A DNA stretch of 30,266 nt from Rhizobium sp. Q54 (GTDB lineage: Bacteria; Pseudomonadota; Alphaproteobacteria; Rhizobiales; Beijerinckiaceae), in NCBI GenBank assembly GCA_945901195.1, contig CAMDKB010000004.1, positions 1 to 30,266 of the forward strand, read 5' to 3'. A model generated the notes under the pieces. The model ran no database searches, was not told the DNA's origin, and saw only the letters and a program-made list of their open reading frames with translations. Shown one piece after another: positions 7,701 to 16,136 of the stretch. Each line of letters begins with the position of its first letter. Position 1 is the first letter of the stretch. A program made the translations under genes and the position numbers.

Positions 7701-9875
7701 TCAGACGCCGGCCTGCGCCTTCTTGGCCTCCCTGCGGCGGGAATGCAGGATGAATTCCGTATAGCCATTGGGTTGCTCGCGACCTTTGAAAATCAGATCG
7801 CAGGCGGCCTTGAAGGCGATACCGTCATAATCCGGCGCCATTGGCACATATGCGGCATCGCCGGTATTCTGCCGGTCCACGATGACCGCCATTCGCTTGA
7901 GCGCTGACATCACTTCGGCTTCGCTCACCACGCCGTGATGCAGCCAGTTGGCAATATGTTGCGAAGAGATCCGCAAGGTTGCGCGATCTTCCATCAGTCC
8001 GACATCATGGATGTCGGGCACTTTGGAACAGCCAACGCCCTGATCAATCCAACGCACAACATAACCGAGAATGCCCTGCACGTTGTTGTCGACCTCCTCA
8101 CGCACTGCATCGGGCGCGAAATTCGATTGCGCCAGAGGTATCGTCAGGATGTCTTCCACCTTCGCAGGTGTTCGACTGGCAAGCTCCTTCTGGCGGTCGA
8201 ACACATTCACCTCGTGATAGTGCAGTGCATGCAGGGTTGCAGCGGTTGGCGAGGGCACCCAGGCGGTGTTGGCGCCGGATTTGGGATGACCAATTTTCTG
8301 CGTCAGCATATCGGCCATGCGATCCGGCATGGCCCACATACCCTTGCCGATCTGCGCCTTGCCCGGCAAACCGCAGGCCATGCCGACATCGACGTTGTTA
8401 TCCTCGTACGACTTGATCCATTCCATGTTCTTCATCTCGTTCTTGCGGATGAAGGGGCCGGCTTCAATCGAGGTATGAATTTCATCACCCGTGCGATCCA
8501 GAAAGCCCGTGTTGATGAAGACGACACGCTCGCTGGCTGCATGAATGCAGGCCGCAAGATTGATCGACGTGCGCCGCTCTTCGTCCATAATGCCCATTTT
8601 CAGTTTATTTTTCGGCAACGCCAGCATGGCCTCGACGCGGCCAAACACTTCGCTCGCAAAAGCGACTTCCTGCGGGCCATGCATTTTGGGCTTTACGATA
8701 TACACAGAGCCCTTGCGGCTGTTGCGGATCGGACCCGCTGAACCTTTCAGATCGTGAATGGCGATCAGGCCCGTCAACGCGCCATCAAGCAGGTTTTCAG
8801 GAATTTCCTTGCCCGCGCTGTCAAGCACAGCATCGGTGTACATGTGATGACCCACATTACGCACCAGCATGAGACTGCGGCCAGAGAGCCAAAGATCACC
8901 GCCAGCGGGCTTTGTGAACTTGCGGTCGCCATTGAGCTTGCGTTCAACGGTGCGGCCGCCCTTTTCAAGGTTCGCACTCAAGGTGCCTTTCAGAAGGCCG
9001 AGCCAGTTGCGGTAATTGACGACCTTGTCGTCAGCATCAACTGACGACACGCTGTCTTCCATATCCATGATGGTCGTCAGCGCCGATTCCATGATGACAT
9101 CGGCAATGCCGGCTGCGTCGCTCTTGCCGATCGCATGGTTGCGATCAATGACGATCTCCGCATGCAGGCCATTGTTGCGCAGAACTATGGATGTTGGCGA
9201 GGCGGCGTCTCCGGAATAGCCAACGAATTTCGCGCCATCTTTCAGGCCAGTCGTGCTGCCATTCTTGACGCTCACCGCAAGCGCGCCATCGATCACCTTG
9301 TAGCTCGATGCTTCTGCATGGCTTCCCACCGCGAGGGGAGCTATCGAATCCAGTACGGCACGAGCTTTCGCAATCACGCGCTCTCCGCGCACGGGATTGT
9401 AAGCATTGCCTGCCGCTGCACCACCTTCGTCCGATATGGCGTCGGTTCCATACAGAGCATCATAAAGCGAGCCCCATCGTGCATTGGCGGCATTGAGCGC
9501 ATAACGCGCATTGGAGACCGGCACGACGAGCTGCGCGCCCGCAATCGTTGCAATCTCCGGATCGACGTTGGTTGTTGCGATAGCAAAATGCGCGGGCGGT
9601 TCCAGCCAATAACCGATATCGCGCAGGAAAAGATAATAGGCAGCCAGATCGAACGGCTTGCCCTTGCGGCTCTTGTGCCAGTCATCGATTTTTGACTGCA
9701 TCGAGTCGCGGATGGACAGCAGCGCTGCATTTTCAGGCGCGAGATCACGGACCATGGCTGCAAACCCGTCCCAGAAAGCCGCTGGCGCAATGCCGGTTCC
9801 GGGTATGGCTTCCAGTTCGACAAAGTCTGCAAGAACTTTGGCCACACGCAGGCCTGCCATTTCAACCATGCTCAT
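7701..9875 (-). CDS. glcB: Malate synthase G
   Basis: Malate synthase G condenses glyoxylate with acetyl-CoA to give malate and CoA in the cytoplasm. The 724 residues match the usual length of the G isoform (723 in E. coli). Active-site segments are present: R339 in LVRNVGH, the magnesium ligands E432 in IMDEERRT and D460 in FLDRTGDE, and a C-terminal stretch AFKAACDLIFKG followed by QPNGYTE. The start at 9875 has GGAGA 7-8 bases upstream. A second ATG is only two codons in. It follows the urate permease gene and the allantoin-pathway genes on the same strand, so its likely local job is to consume glyoxylate from ureide breakdown. A promoter with a striking palindrome precedes it. Confidence 0.97.
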   Translation of the reverse strand: MSMVEMAGLRVAKVLADFVELEAIPGTGIAPAAFWDGFAAMVRDLAPENAALLSIRDSMQSKIDDWHKSRKGKPFDLAAYYLFLRDIGYWLEPPAHFAIATTNVDPEIATIAGAQLVVPVSNARYALNAANARWGSLYDALYGTDAISDEGGAAAGNAYNPVRGERVIAKARAVLDSIAPLAVGSHAEASSYKVIDGALAVSVKNGSTTGLKDGAKFVGYSGDAASPTSIVLRNNGLHAEIVIDRNHAIGKSDAAGIADVIMESALTTIMDMEDSVSSVDADDKVVNYRNWLGLLKGTLSANLEKGGRTVERKLNGDRKFTKPAGGDLWLSGRSLMLVRNVGHHMYTDAVLDSAGKEIPENLLDGALTGLIAIHDLKGSAGPIRNSRKGSVYIVKPKMHGPQEVAFASEVFGRVEAMLALPKNKLKMGIMDEERRTSINLAACIHAASERVVFINTGFLDRTGDEIHTSIEAGPFIRKNEMKNMEWIKSYEDNNVDVGMACGLPGKAQIGKGMWAMPDRMADMLTQKIGHPKSGANTAWVPSPTAATLHALHYHEVNVFDRQKELASRTPAKVEDILTIPLAQSNFAPDAVREEVDNNVQGILGYVVRWIDQGVGCSKVPDIHDVGLMEDRATLRISSQHIANWLHHGVVSEAEVMSALKRMAVIVDRQNTGDAAYVPMAPDYDGIAFKAACDLIFKGREQPNGYTEFILHSRRREAKKAQAGV

Positions 9876-9909
9876 CTACGATCTCCGCGAATACTTCATT
9901 TGTCCGGTG

Positions 9910-9948
9910 GGCAGGAGCCTATTATAGCGGCTCCTGCCAGGGATCAAG
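9910..9948 (-). promoter_or_regulatory. glcB promoter with TATAAT inside a perfect 10-base inverted repeat
   Basis: GGCAGGAGCC (9910-9919) and GGCTCCTGCC (9929-9938) are exact inverted repeats around a 9-base centre. On the minus strand the centre reads GCTATAATA, a consensus -10 element (TATAAT, 9926-9921). A CTTGAT at 9948-9943 gives a -35 at 16-base spacing. A protein bound to the repeat would cover the promoter, so it looks like a repressor operator. It also lies downstream of the permease gene and could fold as a hairpin, but no U-tract follows. Confidence 0.6.
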
Positions 9949-9992
9949 GCGATGGACAGCAGCGAATTAAGCCGCTGCGGAAAGGTAGAGAC

Positions 9993-11399
9993 TCAGTGTG
10001 TTGCCACTTTGGCCTCTGCCGGAACAGGCATGCTGACCCCCGAACCATTGAAGAACGCATTCAGGATGAGCGTGATGATTGTTGTCAGCAGAATGCCTGA
10101 TTCAAGCAGCGGTTTGAGCTGATTGGGGAAGTGTTCGAAGAAATTAGGCGCGACAAGCGTAAGCATGCCAAAGCCAATTCCAAGAGCGACGATAAACAGG
10201 TTGTTCCTGTTTGCAGTGTAATCCACCGACGCCAGGATACGCACACCCGTGGCGGCTACCATGCCGAACATGACCAGGCCTGCGCCGCCGAGAACATAAA
10301 CCGGAATCGCCGCAAATATCGCCGCCAGTTTCGGAATCAGGCCGAGGATCAACAGAATTACACCGCCGGCCACCGCAACCCAACGTGACTTCACACCGGT
10401 AACGCCCACCAATCCCACGTTCTGCGAGTAGGACGTATACGGAAAGGTGTTGAATATTCCGCCGAGGATCGTGCCCACGCCATCGGCGCGCAAACCTTTG
10501 GTCATATCGTCTTCGCTCACTTTCTTGCCGGTCATATCGCCAAGAGCAAGGAACATGCCGCTTGATTCAACCATAACCACGATCATGACTATGCTCATCG
10601 TCAATGCAGACCAGAATTCGAATTTCGGAATGCCAAACTGGAAAGGCATAACGAACGCGAACCAGGGCGCAGCTGCCACAGGTCCAAAATTCATCTTGCC
10701 CAGAGCCGCTGCCACAAGCCCGCCAACGACAATCCCGAGCAGAACCGCAATGTTGGACCAGAAGTTTTTCATGTATTTTGCGATCAACATTATGACGACT
10801 AGCACGAGTGTCGCGATAAGCATGTTGTCGAGCAAACCAAAGGCTGGATTGGCGAATGAACCGCGCTGTCCATCAACCACGCGCGTCAACGCCGGCAATC
10901 CGCCGCCGACCCAGCCGATACCAATGCGCATCAACGTGATGCCGATGACCAGAATGATTGTGCCGGTGACAACCGGCGGGAAGAAGCGAATGAGCTTCGA
11001 CATGAACTGCGCAACGATGGTTGCAAATATACCCGCCGCTATCACGCTGCCGTAGATCGTCAGAAGGATATCATTGGGCGAGGCATTTGCAGCCTTGCCA
11101 GCGTTGATCATAGCTAGCATCGGCGCGACAGAAGCAAACGTGACACCCATCATGACAGGCATCCTGATGCCTACACCCGGCATGCCAAAGGCTTGGACAA
11201 GCGTTGCGATGCCGCAAGCAAACAAATCCGCGTTAATGAGCATGGTCCGCGTTTCCGGCGGAAGGCCTAGAGCACCGGCGATAATAAACGGAACGGCGAC
11301 AGCGCCCGCATACATGACAAGGACATGTTGAATACCGAGCGCCGCGAGGCGATCAGGCGGTAGAATTTCGTCTACCGGATGTGTTGAATTGTCAGCCAT
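9993..11399 (-). CDS. NCS2 family urate/xanthine permease
   Basis: This inner-membrane nucleobase:cation symporter of 468 residues belongs to the NCS2 (NAT) family. The first helix has the conserved QH pair (Q24, H25). E278 in VMVESSG occupies the family's TM8 glutamate. The substrate signature reads QNVGLVGVTG (326-335), with the terminal Gly found in YgfU/UacT-type urate and xanthine carriers. Uracil carriers differ there. The start is followed by a polar N-terminus. The neighbours upstream encode hydroxyisourate, allantoin and allantoate enzymes, so uptake of urate or xanthine is the best reading. An 87-base gap holding a perfect palindrome separates it from the ammonia-lyase gene, so it may have its own control. 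Confidence 0.92.
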   Translation of the reverse strand: MADNSTHPVDEILPPDRLAALGIQHVLVMYAGAVAVPFIIAGALGLPPETRTMLINADLFACGIATLVQAFGMPGVGIRMPVMMGVTFASVAPMLAMINAGKAANASPNDILLTIYGSVIAAGIFATIVAQFMSKLIRFFPPVVTGTIILVIGITLMRIGIGWVGGGLPALTRVVDGQRGSFANPAFGLLDNMLIATLVLVVIMLIAKYMKNFWSNIAVLLGIVVGGLVAAALGKMNFGPVAAAPWFAFVMPFQFGIPKFEFWSALTMSIVMIVVMVESSGMFLALGDMTGKKVSEDDMTKGLRADGVGTILGGIFNTFPYTSYSQNVGLVGVTGVKSRWVAVAGGVILLILGLIPKLAAIFAAIPVYVLGGAGLVMFGMVAATGVRILASVDYTANRNNLFIVALGIGFGMLTLVAPNFFEHFPNQLKPLLESGILLTTIITLILNAFFNGSGVSMPVPAEAKVATH

Positions 11400-11451
11400 T
11401 TTTTACTCCCCCTGTTAGACCTGATCCAATTGCTCAAACCAGGAACGGCCT

Positions 11452-11477
11452 GCATATGCATACGTCAATGCATATGC
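11452..11477. promoter_or_regulatory. Perfect 10-base inverted repeat between the ammonia-lyase and permease genes
   Basis: GCATATGCAT (11452-11461) and ATGCATATGC (11468-11477) are exact inverted repeats with a 6-base centre, ACGTCA. One mismatch further out, CC pairs with GG. The site lies 53-78 bases upstream of the permease start codon and 10 bases past the ammonia-lyase stop. Alternating CATATG cores and the lack of a T-run favour an operator over a terminator. Confidence 0.55.
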
Positions 11478-11486
11478 CGGTCAATC

Positions 11487-13118
11487 TCACTCGAGCTTGC
11501 CGACAGCGCTTTCAACGGCTTCGACAATAGCGTTGGATCGCACCAGATCTTGTGCCTGCTGCATTTCAATCCCGTACCAGCGATCCCCTGATAGAGCCGG
11601 CTTGATGACTTTTCGCACGGCCTCAAGCGCAGCACGCGAACCGCTCCCGATGGGATGATCCTTCGCCAGATCCGCAACAAGGGAGAGCGCCTGAGTGGCC
11701 ATGAGTATTTCGCCAGCAACAACCGCTTCGGTATTGGCGACAATCGTGCGCGCCTTGCGCCCGCACCAGGTGGAATTGGATACGTGATCTTCGGCATTGG
11801 ACTTTCCGGGGATCGAATCCACAGAGCCTGGCATGGACAATGTGCGGTTTTCCATGACCAGTGCCGACATAGAGCATTGCACCGTGGCAAAACCCGTGTT
11901 GAGACCGCGCTTGCCGGCCAGCAAATTGCGCGGCAGGCCATAGCTCATCGTCGGGTCTATCAGACGCGCCAGGCGGCGCTCGCTGATTGAGGAGAGATCG
12001 GCCATCGACATGGCCAGCAGATCCATCGCCTGCGCAACGTATTGGCCGTGAAAATGACCGCCGGATATGATCTCGTAACCACCACGGCCGTTGTCGAACA
12101 CCAGCGGATTGTCTGTCGCCGAGTTGATTTCCGTACCTATGATCTTGCTGATATATTCCAGCGCGTCACGCACCGGGCCGTGAACTTGCGGACCACAGCG
12201 CAGGGAATAGACATCCTGCACACGCGGGGGCGCGGGGGTTCCCGGCGTACGCGCTTCGTCAGGAAAAACGGTTTGCCGCGCGGCTTCAGAGCAGCGTTTG
12301 GAATCGCCGATGAGCCGCAACAGATTGCGTGCACTTGCGGCCTGACCGGGATGCGGACGTGCGGCGTGCAGGCGCTCCTGAAACGCAGCCAGCTCGCCAC
12401 GCAAACAATCGAGCGTCAGCGCGAGCGCTATGTCTGAATGCTTCAGAATGCGTTTGGCGTCTTCCTGCGCGAGCACGCCAAGAGCCAGCGATACTGTGGA
12501 GCCATTGATCAGGCAGGAGGCATCCTTTGCGCCGAGATCGAAAGTTGCTGACAGACCCGCTTTGACCAGCGCGTCACGCGCGGGCATGCGCTTGCCCTTG
12601 TAAATCATCTCGGCTTCCGCAAATCCACAGATTGCGCCGGACATATGCGCCAATGGCGCGAGATCCCCGGAGGCGCCAACTGAACCCTTTTGCGGTATAA
12701 CCGGATGGAGCCCCGCGTTCAGACATTCGAGCAGGCGATCAACCAGTGTGACACGCGGCCCTGAATAGTTCGATGCAAACGCATTGGCGCGCAGCAACAT
12801 GGTGGCGCGTGTGACATCTTCATCGAAAGGCTCGCCGACGCCGGTGGCATGGGCGTAAACAGTCATGGTCTGGTATTCGACCATATCCTTCATCAAGACA
12901 CGCTGGTCCTTGAAAAGACCAACACCCGTGTTGAACGAATACATGAGCGGCGCTTCATCGTTCATGAAATTGGAATCAAGCCATTGGCGCGTCGCGACAA
13001 GCTTTGCGCGTGACCCTTCGTTCAAAGACGCCTTTTCAAATCGGCCAGCCTCGCTGCGGCGCGAAACGCTCATGACCTTGGCTGCCTTCAGTGTGCGGCC
13101 ATCGAGTTTCACGGTCAT
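11487..13118 (-). CDS. HAL/PAL family aromatic amino acid ammonia-lyase (histidine ammonia-lyase-like)
   Basis: The 543 residues contain the self-cyclising MIO triad A149-S150-G151 inside GSVGASGDLAPLAH. These enzymes eliminate ammonia from histidine, phenylalanine or tyrosine. By comparison with HutH, the active-site set appears complete: Y60 (in YSFNTG), H90 (in YAHATG), the Asn of LINGS, the Gln-Tyr-Arg of VQDVYSLRC, the FH of GGHFHG and the Glu of NAEDHVS. A His at position 90 fits histidine or tyrosine lyases better than plant PAL. It is longer than HutH (about 510), with an insert near residues 280-300. Its ATG overlaps the stop of the allantoate amidohydrolase gene by four bases. No hutU, hutI or hutG is nearby, so a role in classical histidine degradation is not supported by context. 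Confidence 0.92.
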   Translation of the reverse strand: MTVKLDGRTLKAAKVMSVSRRSEAGRFEKASLNEGSRAKLVATRQWLDSNFMNDEAPLMYSFNTGVGLFKDQRVLMKDMVEYQTMTVYAHATGVGEPFDEDVTRATMLLRANAFASNYSGPRVTLVDRLLECLNAGLHPVIPQKGSVGASGDLAPLAHMSGAICGFAEAEMIYKGKRMPARDALVKAGLSATFDLGAKDASCLINGSTVSLALGVLAQEDAKRILKHSDIALALTLDCLRGELAAFQERLHAARPHPGQAASARNLLRLIGDSKRCSEAARQTVFPDEARTPGTPAPPRVQDVYSLRCGPQVHGPVRDALEYISKIIGTEINSATDNPLVFDNGRGGYEIISGGHFHGQYVAQAMDLLAMSMADLSSISERRLARLIDPTMSYGLPRNLLAGKRGLNTGFATVQCSMSALVMENRTLSMPGSVDSIPGKSNAEDHVSNSTWCGRKARTIVANTEAVVAGEILMATQALSLVADLAKDHPIGSGSRAALEAVRKVIKPALSGDRWYGIEMQQAQDLVRSNAIVEAVESAVGKLE

Positions 13119-14368
13119 GCAAAGGCTCCAGTGTCGAGGAGAAGGTCGAACAAAACGCGCGCTGCCGCGCCCATATCAGCGGGGCTCGCGAATTCAGCGG
13201 GGTTATGACTTATGCCACTGCGGCAACGAGCAAAGATCATGCCAACAGGAATGCGCCCGCGGAACGACATTCCATCATGACCAGCGCCGCTACCCAGCAT
13301 GAAGGGCTCACAGGCATTTTGCACGAAGGCGCGGCTCATCGCCTTGATGACGTTTGCATCGCATGTGGTGACAGGCATGTCATAAGTAGCAGTGAACTGC
13401 GCTGACACATTTCGCGCAGCGGCGATGCGCGCGATCTCCTGCTGGATATCAGCAACGGCCCGGCTACGGGCATCGTCTGATGAACTGCGAACATCCAGTG
13501 AGAACCTTACCTGACCCGGCACAATATTGACTGCGCCATTGGGGATTTCGACCCGACCTACTGTTGCAACAATATCGGCGCCAGTGCGCGCGTGCGCTTC
13601 TATCGCCAGGATCATTTCCGCTGCAGCTGTCATCGCATCGCGGCGCATCGCCATCGGTAAAGTACCGGAATGACCGGCCTCCCCTTTCACCACCACTTCG
13701 CCGCGTGTGGCGCCATTGATGGCAGTGACGATGCCAAGCGGCAGATTTCGCGCTTCTAGCACAGGACCTTGTTCAATATGCACTTCAAGATAGGCCAGCG
13801 TATTGGCAGGGTTGCAGGCTGCTTCGGCGATTTTTGAGGGGTCCGTACCGAACCCCAGCAATGCTTGGCGGCGCGACACACCATCACTATCCCTGTCGTC
13901 CAGGCATGCCGCATCAAACACACCTGCCACAGCGCGCGAACCGCTCAATGTCGATGAAAAGCGAACGCCTTCTTCATCCGAGAATGCAACCACCTCTATG
14001 GCGAAGGGCAGTCGCCGCCCCTGCCGGTTGAGTTCGCCGACGACCGCGATACCCGTTATGACGCCGAGATTGCCGTCAAAACGTCCGGCGTTACGCACGG
14101 TATCGATATGTGATGCGATGATGACCTTGGAAGCATCGGGCTTTTCTGCCTCATACCGACCGACCACATTTCCCGCTGCATCGACACGCACATGCATCCC
14201 CGCGGTGCGCATCCATTCGCCTATGAGTGCAGCGGCCTTTTTATGAGAGGGCGAAAGCGTCAACCGCGTCAGGCAGCCGGGATCATCGCTCAGCTGCGCC
14301 AGTTCATCGATCCGTGCTGCAATCGCGTTTCCGTCCATGGTCGATACACGTTCGAGTGTCGCACTCAT
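13115..14368 (-). CDS. allC: Allantoate amidohydrolase-like M20 metallohydrolase
   Basis: A 417-residue Zn/Mn-dependent amidohydrolase of the M20 AllC/ureidopropionase/carbamoylase group. Metal-site motifs are H87 in ASHIDTV, D98 in GRFDGNLG, the E132-E133 pair in SDEEGVRF, the His of LEVHIEQGP and the His of GISHNPAE near the C-terminus. Allantoate amidohydrolase releases ammonia, CO2 and ureidoglycine. I prefer AllC over N-carbamoyl amino acid hydrolase because the gene is translationally coupled, by a four-base overlap, to the upstream allantoinase gene. The ammonia-lyase start overlaps its own stop in the same way. The exact substrate in this family cannot be fixed from sequence alone. 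Confidence 0.88.
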   Translation of the reverse strand: MSATLERVSTMDGNAIAARIDELAQLSDDPGCLTRLTLSPSHKKAAALIGEWMRTAGMHVRVDAAGNVVGRYEAEKPDASKVIIASHIDTVRNAGRFDGNLGVITGIAVVGELNRQGRRLPFAIEVVAFSDEEGVRFSSTLSGSRAVAGVFDAACLDDRDSDGVSRRQALLGFGTDPSKIAEAACNPANTLAYLEVHIEQGPVLEARNLPLGIVTAINGATRGEVVVKGEAGHSGTLPMAMRRDAMTAAAEMILAIEAHARTGADIVATVGRVEIPNGAVNIVPGQVRFSLDVRSSSDDARSRAVADIQQEIARIAAARNVSAQFTATYDMPVTTCDANVIKAMSRAFVQNACEPFMLGSGAGHDGMSFRGRIPVGMIFARCRSGISHNPAEFASPADMGAAARVLFDLLLDTGAFA

Positions 14369-15783
14369 GATGGCAACTTGTCGGTCAATCGCAACAGGGC
14401 GATCCGCTCGATCTGGGTCAGAGCCTCGGCGAATTCGCTATCAGCGTCATGGGCCACGCGACGTTCGAAATTCGCCAGTATCTGTTCCTTCGTTGCACCC
14501 TTTACAGCCATGATGAACGGGAAGCCAAAGCGGGATTTGTAGGTTTCATTCAATTCCGTGAAGCGCTTGAGCTCTTCGGGTGTCAGACGATCGAGACCTG
14601 CGGACCCCTGCTCTTTTGTGGAATCGGCTGTGAGGACTTTCGCCAATGCGAGACGTCCAGCAAGGTCAGGATGAGCTTTGACAAGCGCCAGTTTCTCTTC
14701 GCGCAACATCGCGCGCATGACCGTTACCAGAGCGCTATGCAGACCCGGCGCGGTGTCATCAGATGCGCTGAGTCCCTTGTTGTAAGCGCGTTCTGCAATC
14801 TGCGGCGTGTGTTCAAAGATGTCGCCGAAGACTTCAACGAATAAAGCGCGCGGCATGCGGCTTGGAACATAGCCGCCCTTTGGCGGACGATGTTTGATCC
14901 AGTGGCGCGCAATATCGAGCCTCCGGGCGATCCATACGTTTTCATGCGCCTTGATGTAATCGAGAAAGCGCGCAAGCGCGGCCGCGCGGCCTGGACGGCC
15001 AACCAGGCGGCAATGCAGACCAATCGACAGCATCTTCGGCGCATGGGCGCCTTCGGCATAAAGAAGATCAAATGAATCTTTCAAATAGTCGAAAAAGCCA
15101 TCACCCGTATGATAACCCTGTCCGGTGGCAAAGCGCATATCGTTGGCGTCTAATGAGTAGGGAACGATGATGTGCGGTCCTTTGACGCCGTCGGTCCAAT
15201 AAGGCAATTCATCAGCATATGAATCAGCATTGTAAAGGAAGCCACCTTCTTCCTGCACGAGCCGGGCAGAATTTTCCGAGGTTCGGCCTTGATAAAAGCC
15301 CAGCGGACGCTCGCCTGTCACTTCAGTATGAATGCGTATGGCGTCTGCGATATGCTGACGTTCCGTCGCTTCCGAGACGTCCTTGTAGTCGACCCATTTG
15401 AAACCGTGGCTGGCAATTTCCCATCCGGCCTCTTTCATACCTGCGACGACTTCGAGATTTTTTTCGATTGCTGTCGCCACCGCAAAAACTGTTACCGGCA
15501 TGCTGCGCTCTGTGAACATGCGGTGCAGCCGCCAGAATCCAGCGCGCGAACCGTATTCGTAGATCGATTCCATGTTCATGTGGCGTTGGCCGGGCCAGGG
15601 CGCGGCCCCCGCTATTTCCGACAAGAAGGCTTCGGATGCGCTATCGCCATGCAAGATATTGTTCTCGCCGCCTTCTTCGTAATTGATCACGAATTGCACG
15701 GCGATGCGCGCTTCACCGGGCCAGTGCGGATTTGGCGGACTACGGCCATAGCCGAGGAGATCGCGGGGATAAGTCGCCATCAT
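14365..15783 (-). CDS. puuE: Fused allantoinase PuuE and OHCU decarboxylase UraD
   Basis: A two-domain protein of 472 residues. Residues 1-300 are the NodB/polysaccharide-deacetylase-like PuuE domain (MATYPRDLLGYG, EEGGEN, GFKWVDY, FYQGRTSENS), a metal-independent allantoinase in characterised members. From about residue 309 (SRMPRALFVEVFG) comes an OHCU decarboxylase domain with HPDLAG (371-376) and FGFPFIMAVKG (419-429). One chain therefore covers OHCU to allantoin and allantoin to allantoate. The start at 15783 overlaps the uraH stop as ATGA, with AGGGGG just upstream. The next codon is also ATG. The frame is open to 15810, but that part overlaps uraH. This fusion is known in other bacteria. 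Confidence 0.92.
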   Translation of the reverse strand: MMATYPRDLLGYGRSPPNPHWPGEARIAVQFVINYEEGGENNILHGDSASEAFLSEIAGAAPWPGQRHMNMESIYEYGSRAGFWRLHRMFTERSMPVTVFAVATAIEKNLEVVAGMKEAGWEIASHGFKWVDYKDVSEATERQHIADAIRIHTEVTGERPLGFYQGRTSENSARLVQEEGGFLYNADSYADELPYWTDGVKGPHIIVPYSLDANDMRFATGQGYHTGDGFFDYLKDSFDLLYAEGAHAPKMLSIGLHCRLVGRPGRAAALARFLDYIKAHENVWIARRLDIARHWIKHRPPKGGYVPSRMPRALFVEVFGDIFEHTPQIAERAYNKGLSASDDTAPGLHSALVTVMRAMLREEKLALVKAHPDLAGRLALAKVLTADSTKEQGSAGLDRLTPEELKRFTELNETYKSRFGFPFIMAVKGATKEQILANFERRVAHDADSEFAEALTQIERIALLRLTDKLPS

Positions 15784-16136
15784 GACCCCCTGTAGGTGGA
15801 ATAGCTCCACGGCGACACCAGAAGCGGCACGTGATAATGCGCGGATGCATCTGCGATCGTAAAGCGCAACGGCACGATATCGAGAAAAGGCGGTGAACCT
15901 TGCGCCGTCTTCATGCTGGTAAAATATGCCGCCACGTGAAAGCGCAGCTCGTATGTGCCCGAATGCATTGTGTCGCCTTCAAGCAAGGGCGAGGTGATGC
16001 GGCCATCGTCGTTGGTCTTTACGCTTTTGACTGTGCGGCTAGTGCCGTCGGCGGCAATTCCGACCAGTTCGATGAGCATGCCGCGCGCGGGCTCGCCAGA
16101 CACGGTATCAAGAACATGCGTAGTTAAACGGCCCAT
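15780..16136 (-). CDS. uraH: 5-hydroxyisourate hydrolase (transthyretin-like)
   Basis: A 118-residue transthyretin-related protein that hydrolyses 5-hydroxyisourate, the product of urate oxidation, to OHCU. It has the family marks: THVLDT with H7 at the N-terminus, an Arg (R46) in DDGRIT, HYHVPLL (100-106) and the diagnostic C-terminal YRGS. The chosen start is the ATG at 16136, giving the usual length. The frame runs open to 17453, but everything beyond is antisense to leuS. The ribosome site is weak (GGGCGA). It is the first gene of the leftward ureide operon and is divergent from leuS across 279 bases. No uricase gene precedes it. Confidence 0.94.
   Translation of the reverse strand: MGRLTTHVLDTVSGEPARGMLIELVGIAADGTSRTVKSVKTNDDGRITSPLLEGDTMHSGTYELRFHVAAYFTSMKTAQGSPPFLDIVPLRFTIADASAHYHVPLLVSPWSYSTYRGS

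Noticed and set aside
7935..8741. Rightward 268-codon open frame
   Set aside because: It is the antisense shadow of malate synthase G, which has all its motifs on the other strand.
9876..9992. Glycine riboswitch or other leader RNA before glcB
   Set aside because: The 117-base gap is too short for the tandem aptamer and contains only the palindromic promoter.
10447..11055. Rightward 202-codon open frame
   Set aside because: It is antisense to the NCS2 permease. Its Met/Pro/Thr-rich composition is what a reversed membrane protein gives.
11487..13118. Classical histidine utilisation (hut) operon
   Set aside because: Only the ammonia-lyase is present. hutU, hutI, hutG and hutC are absent and the neighbours belong to urate breakdown.
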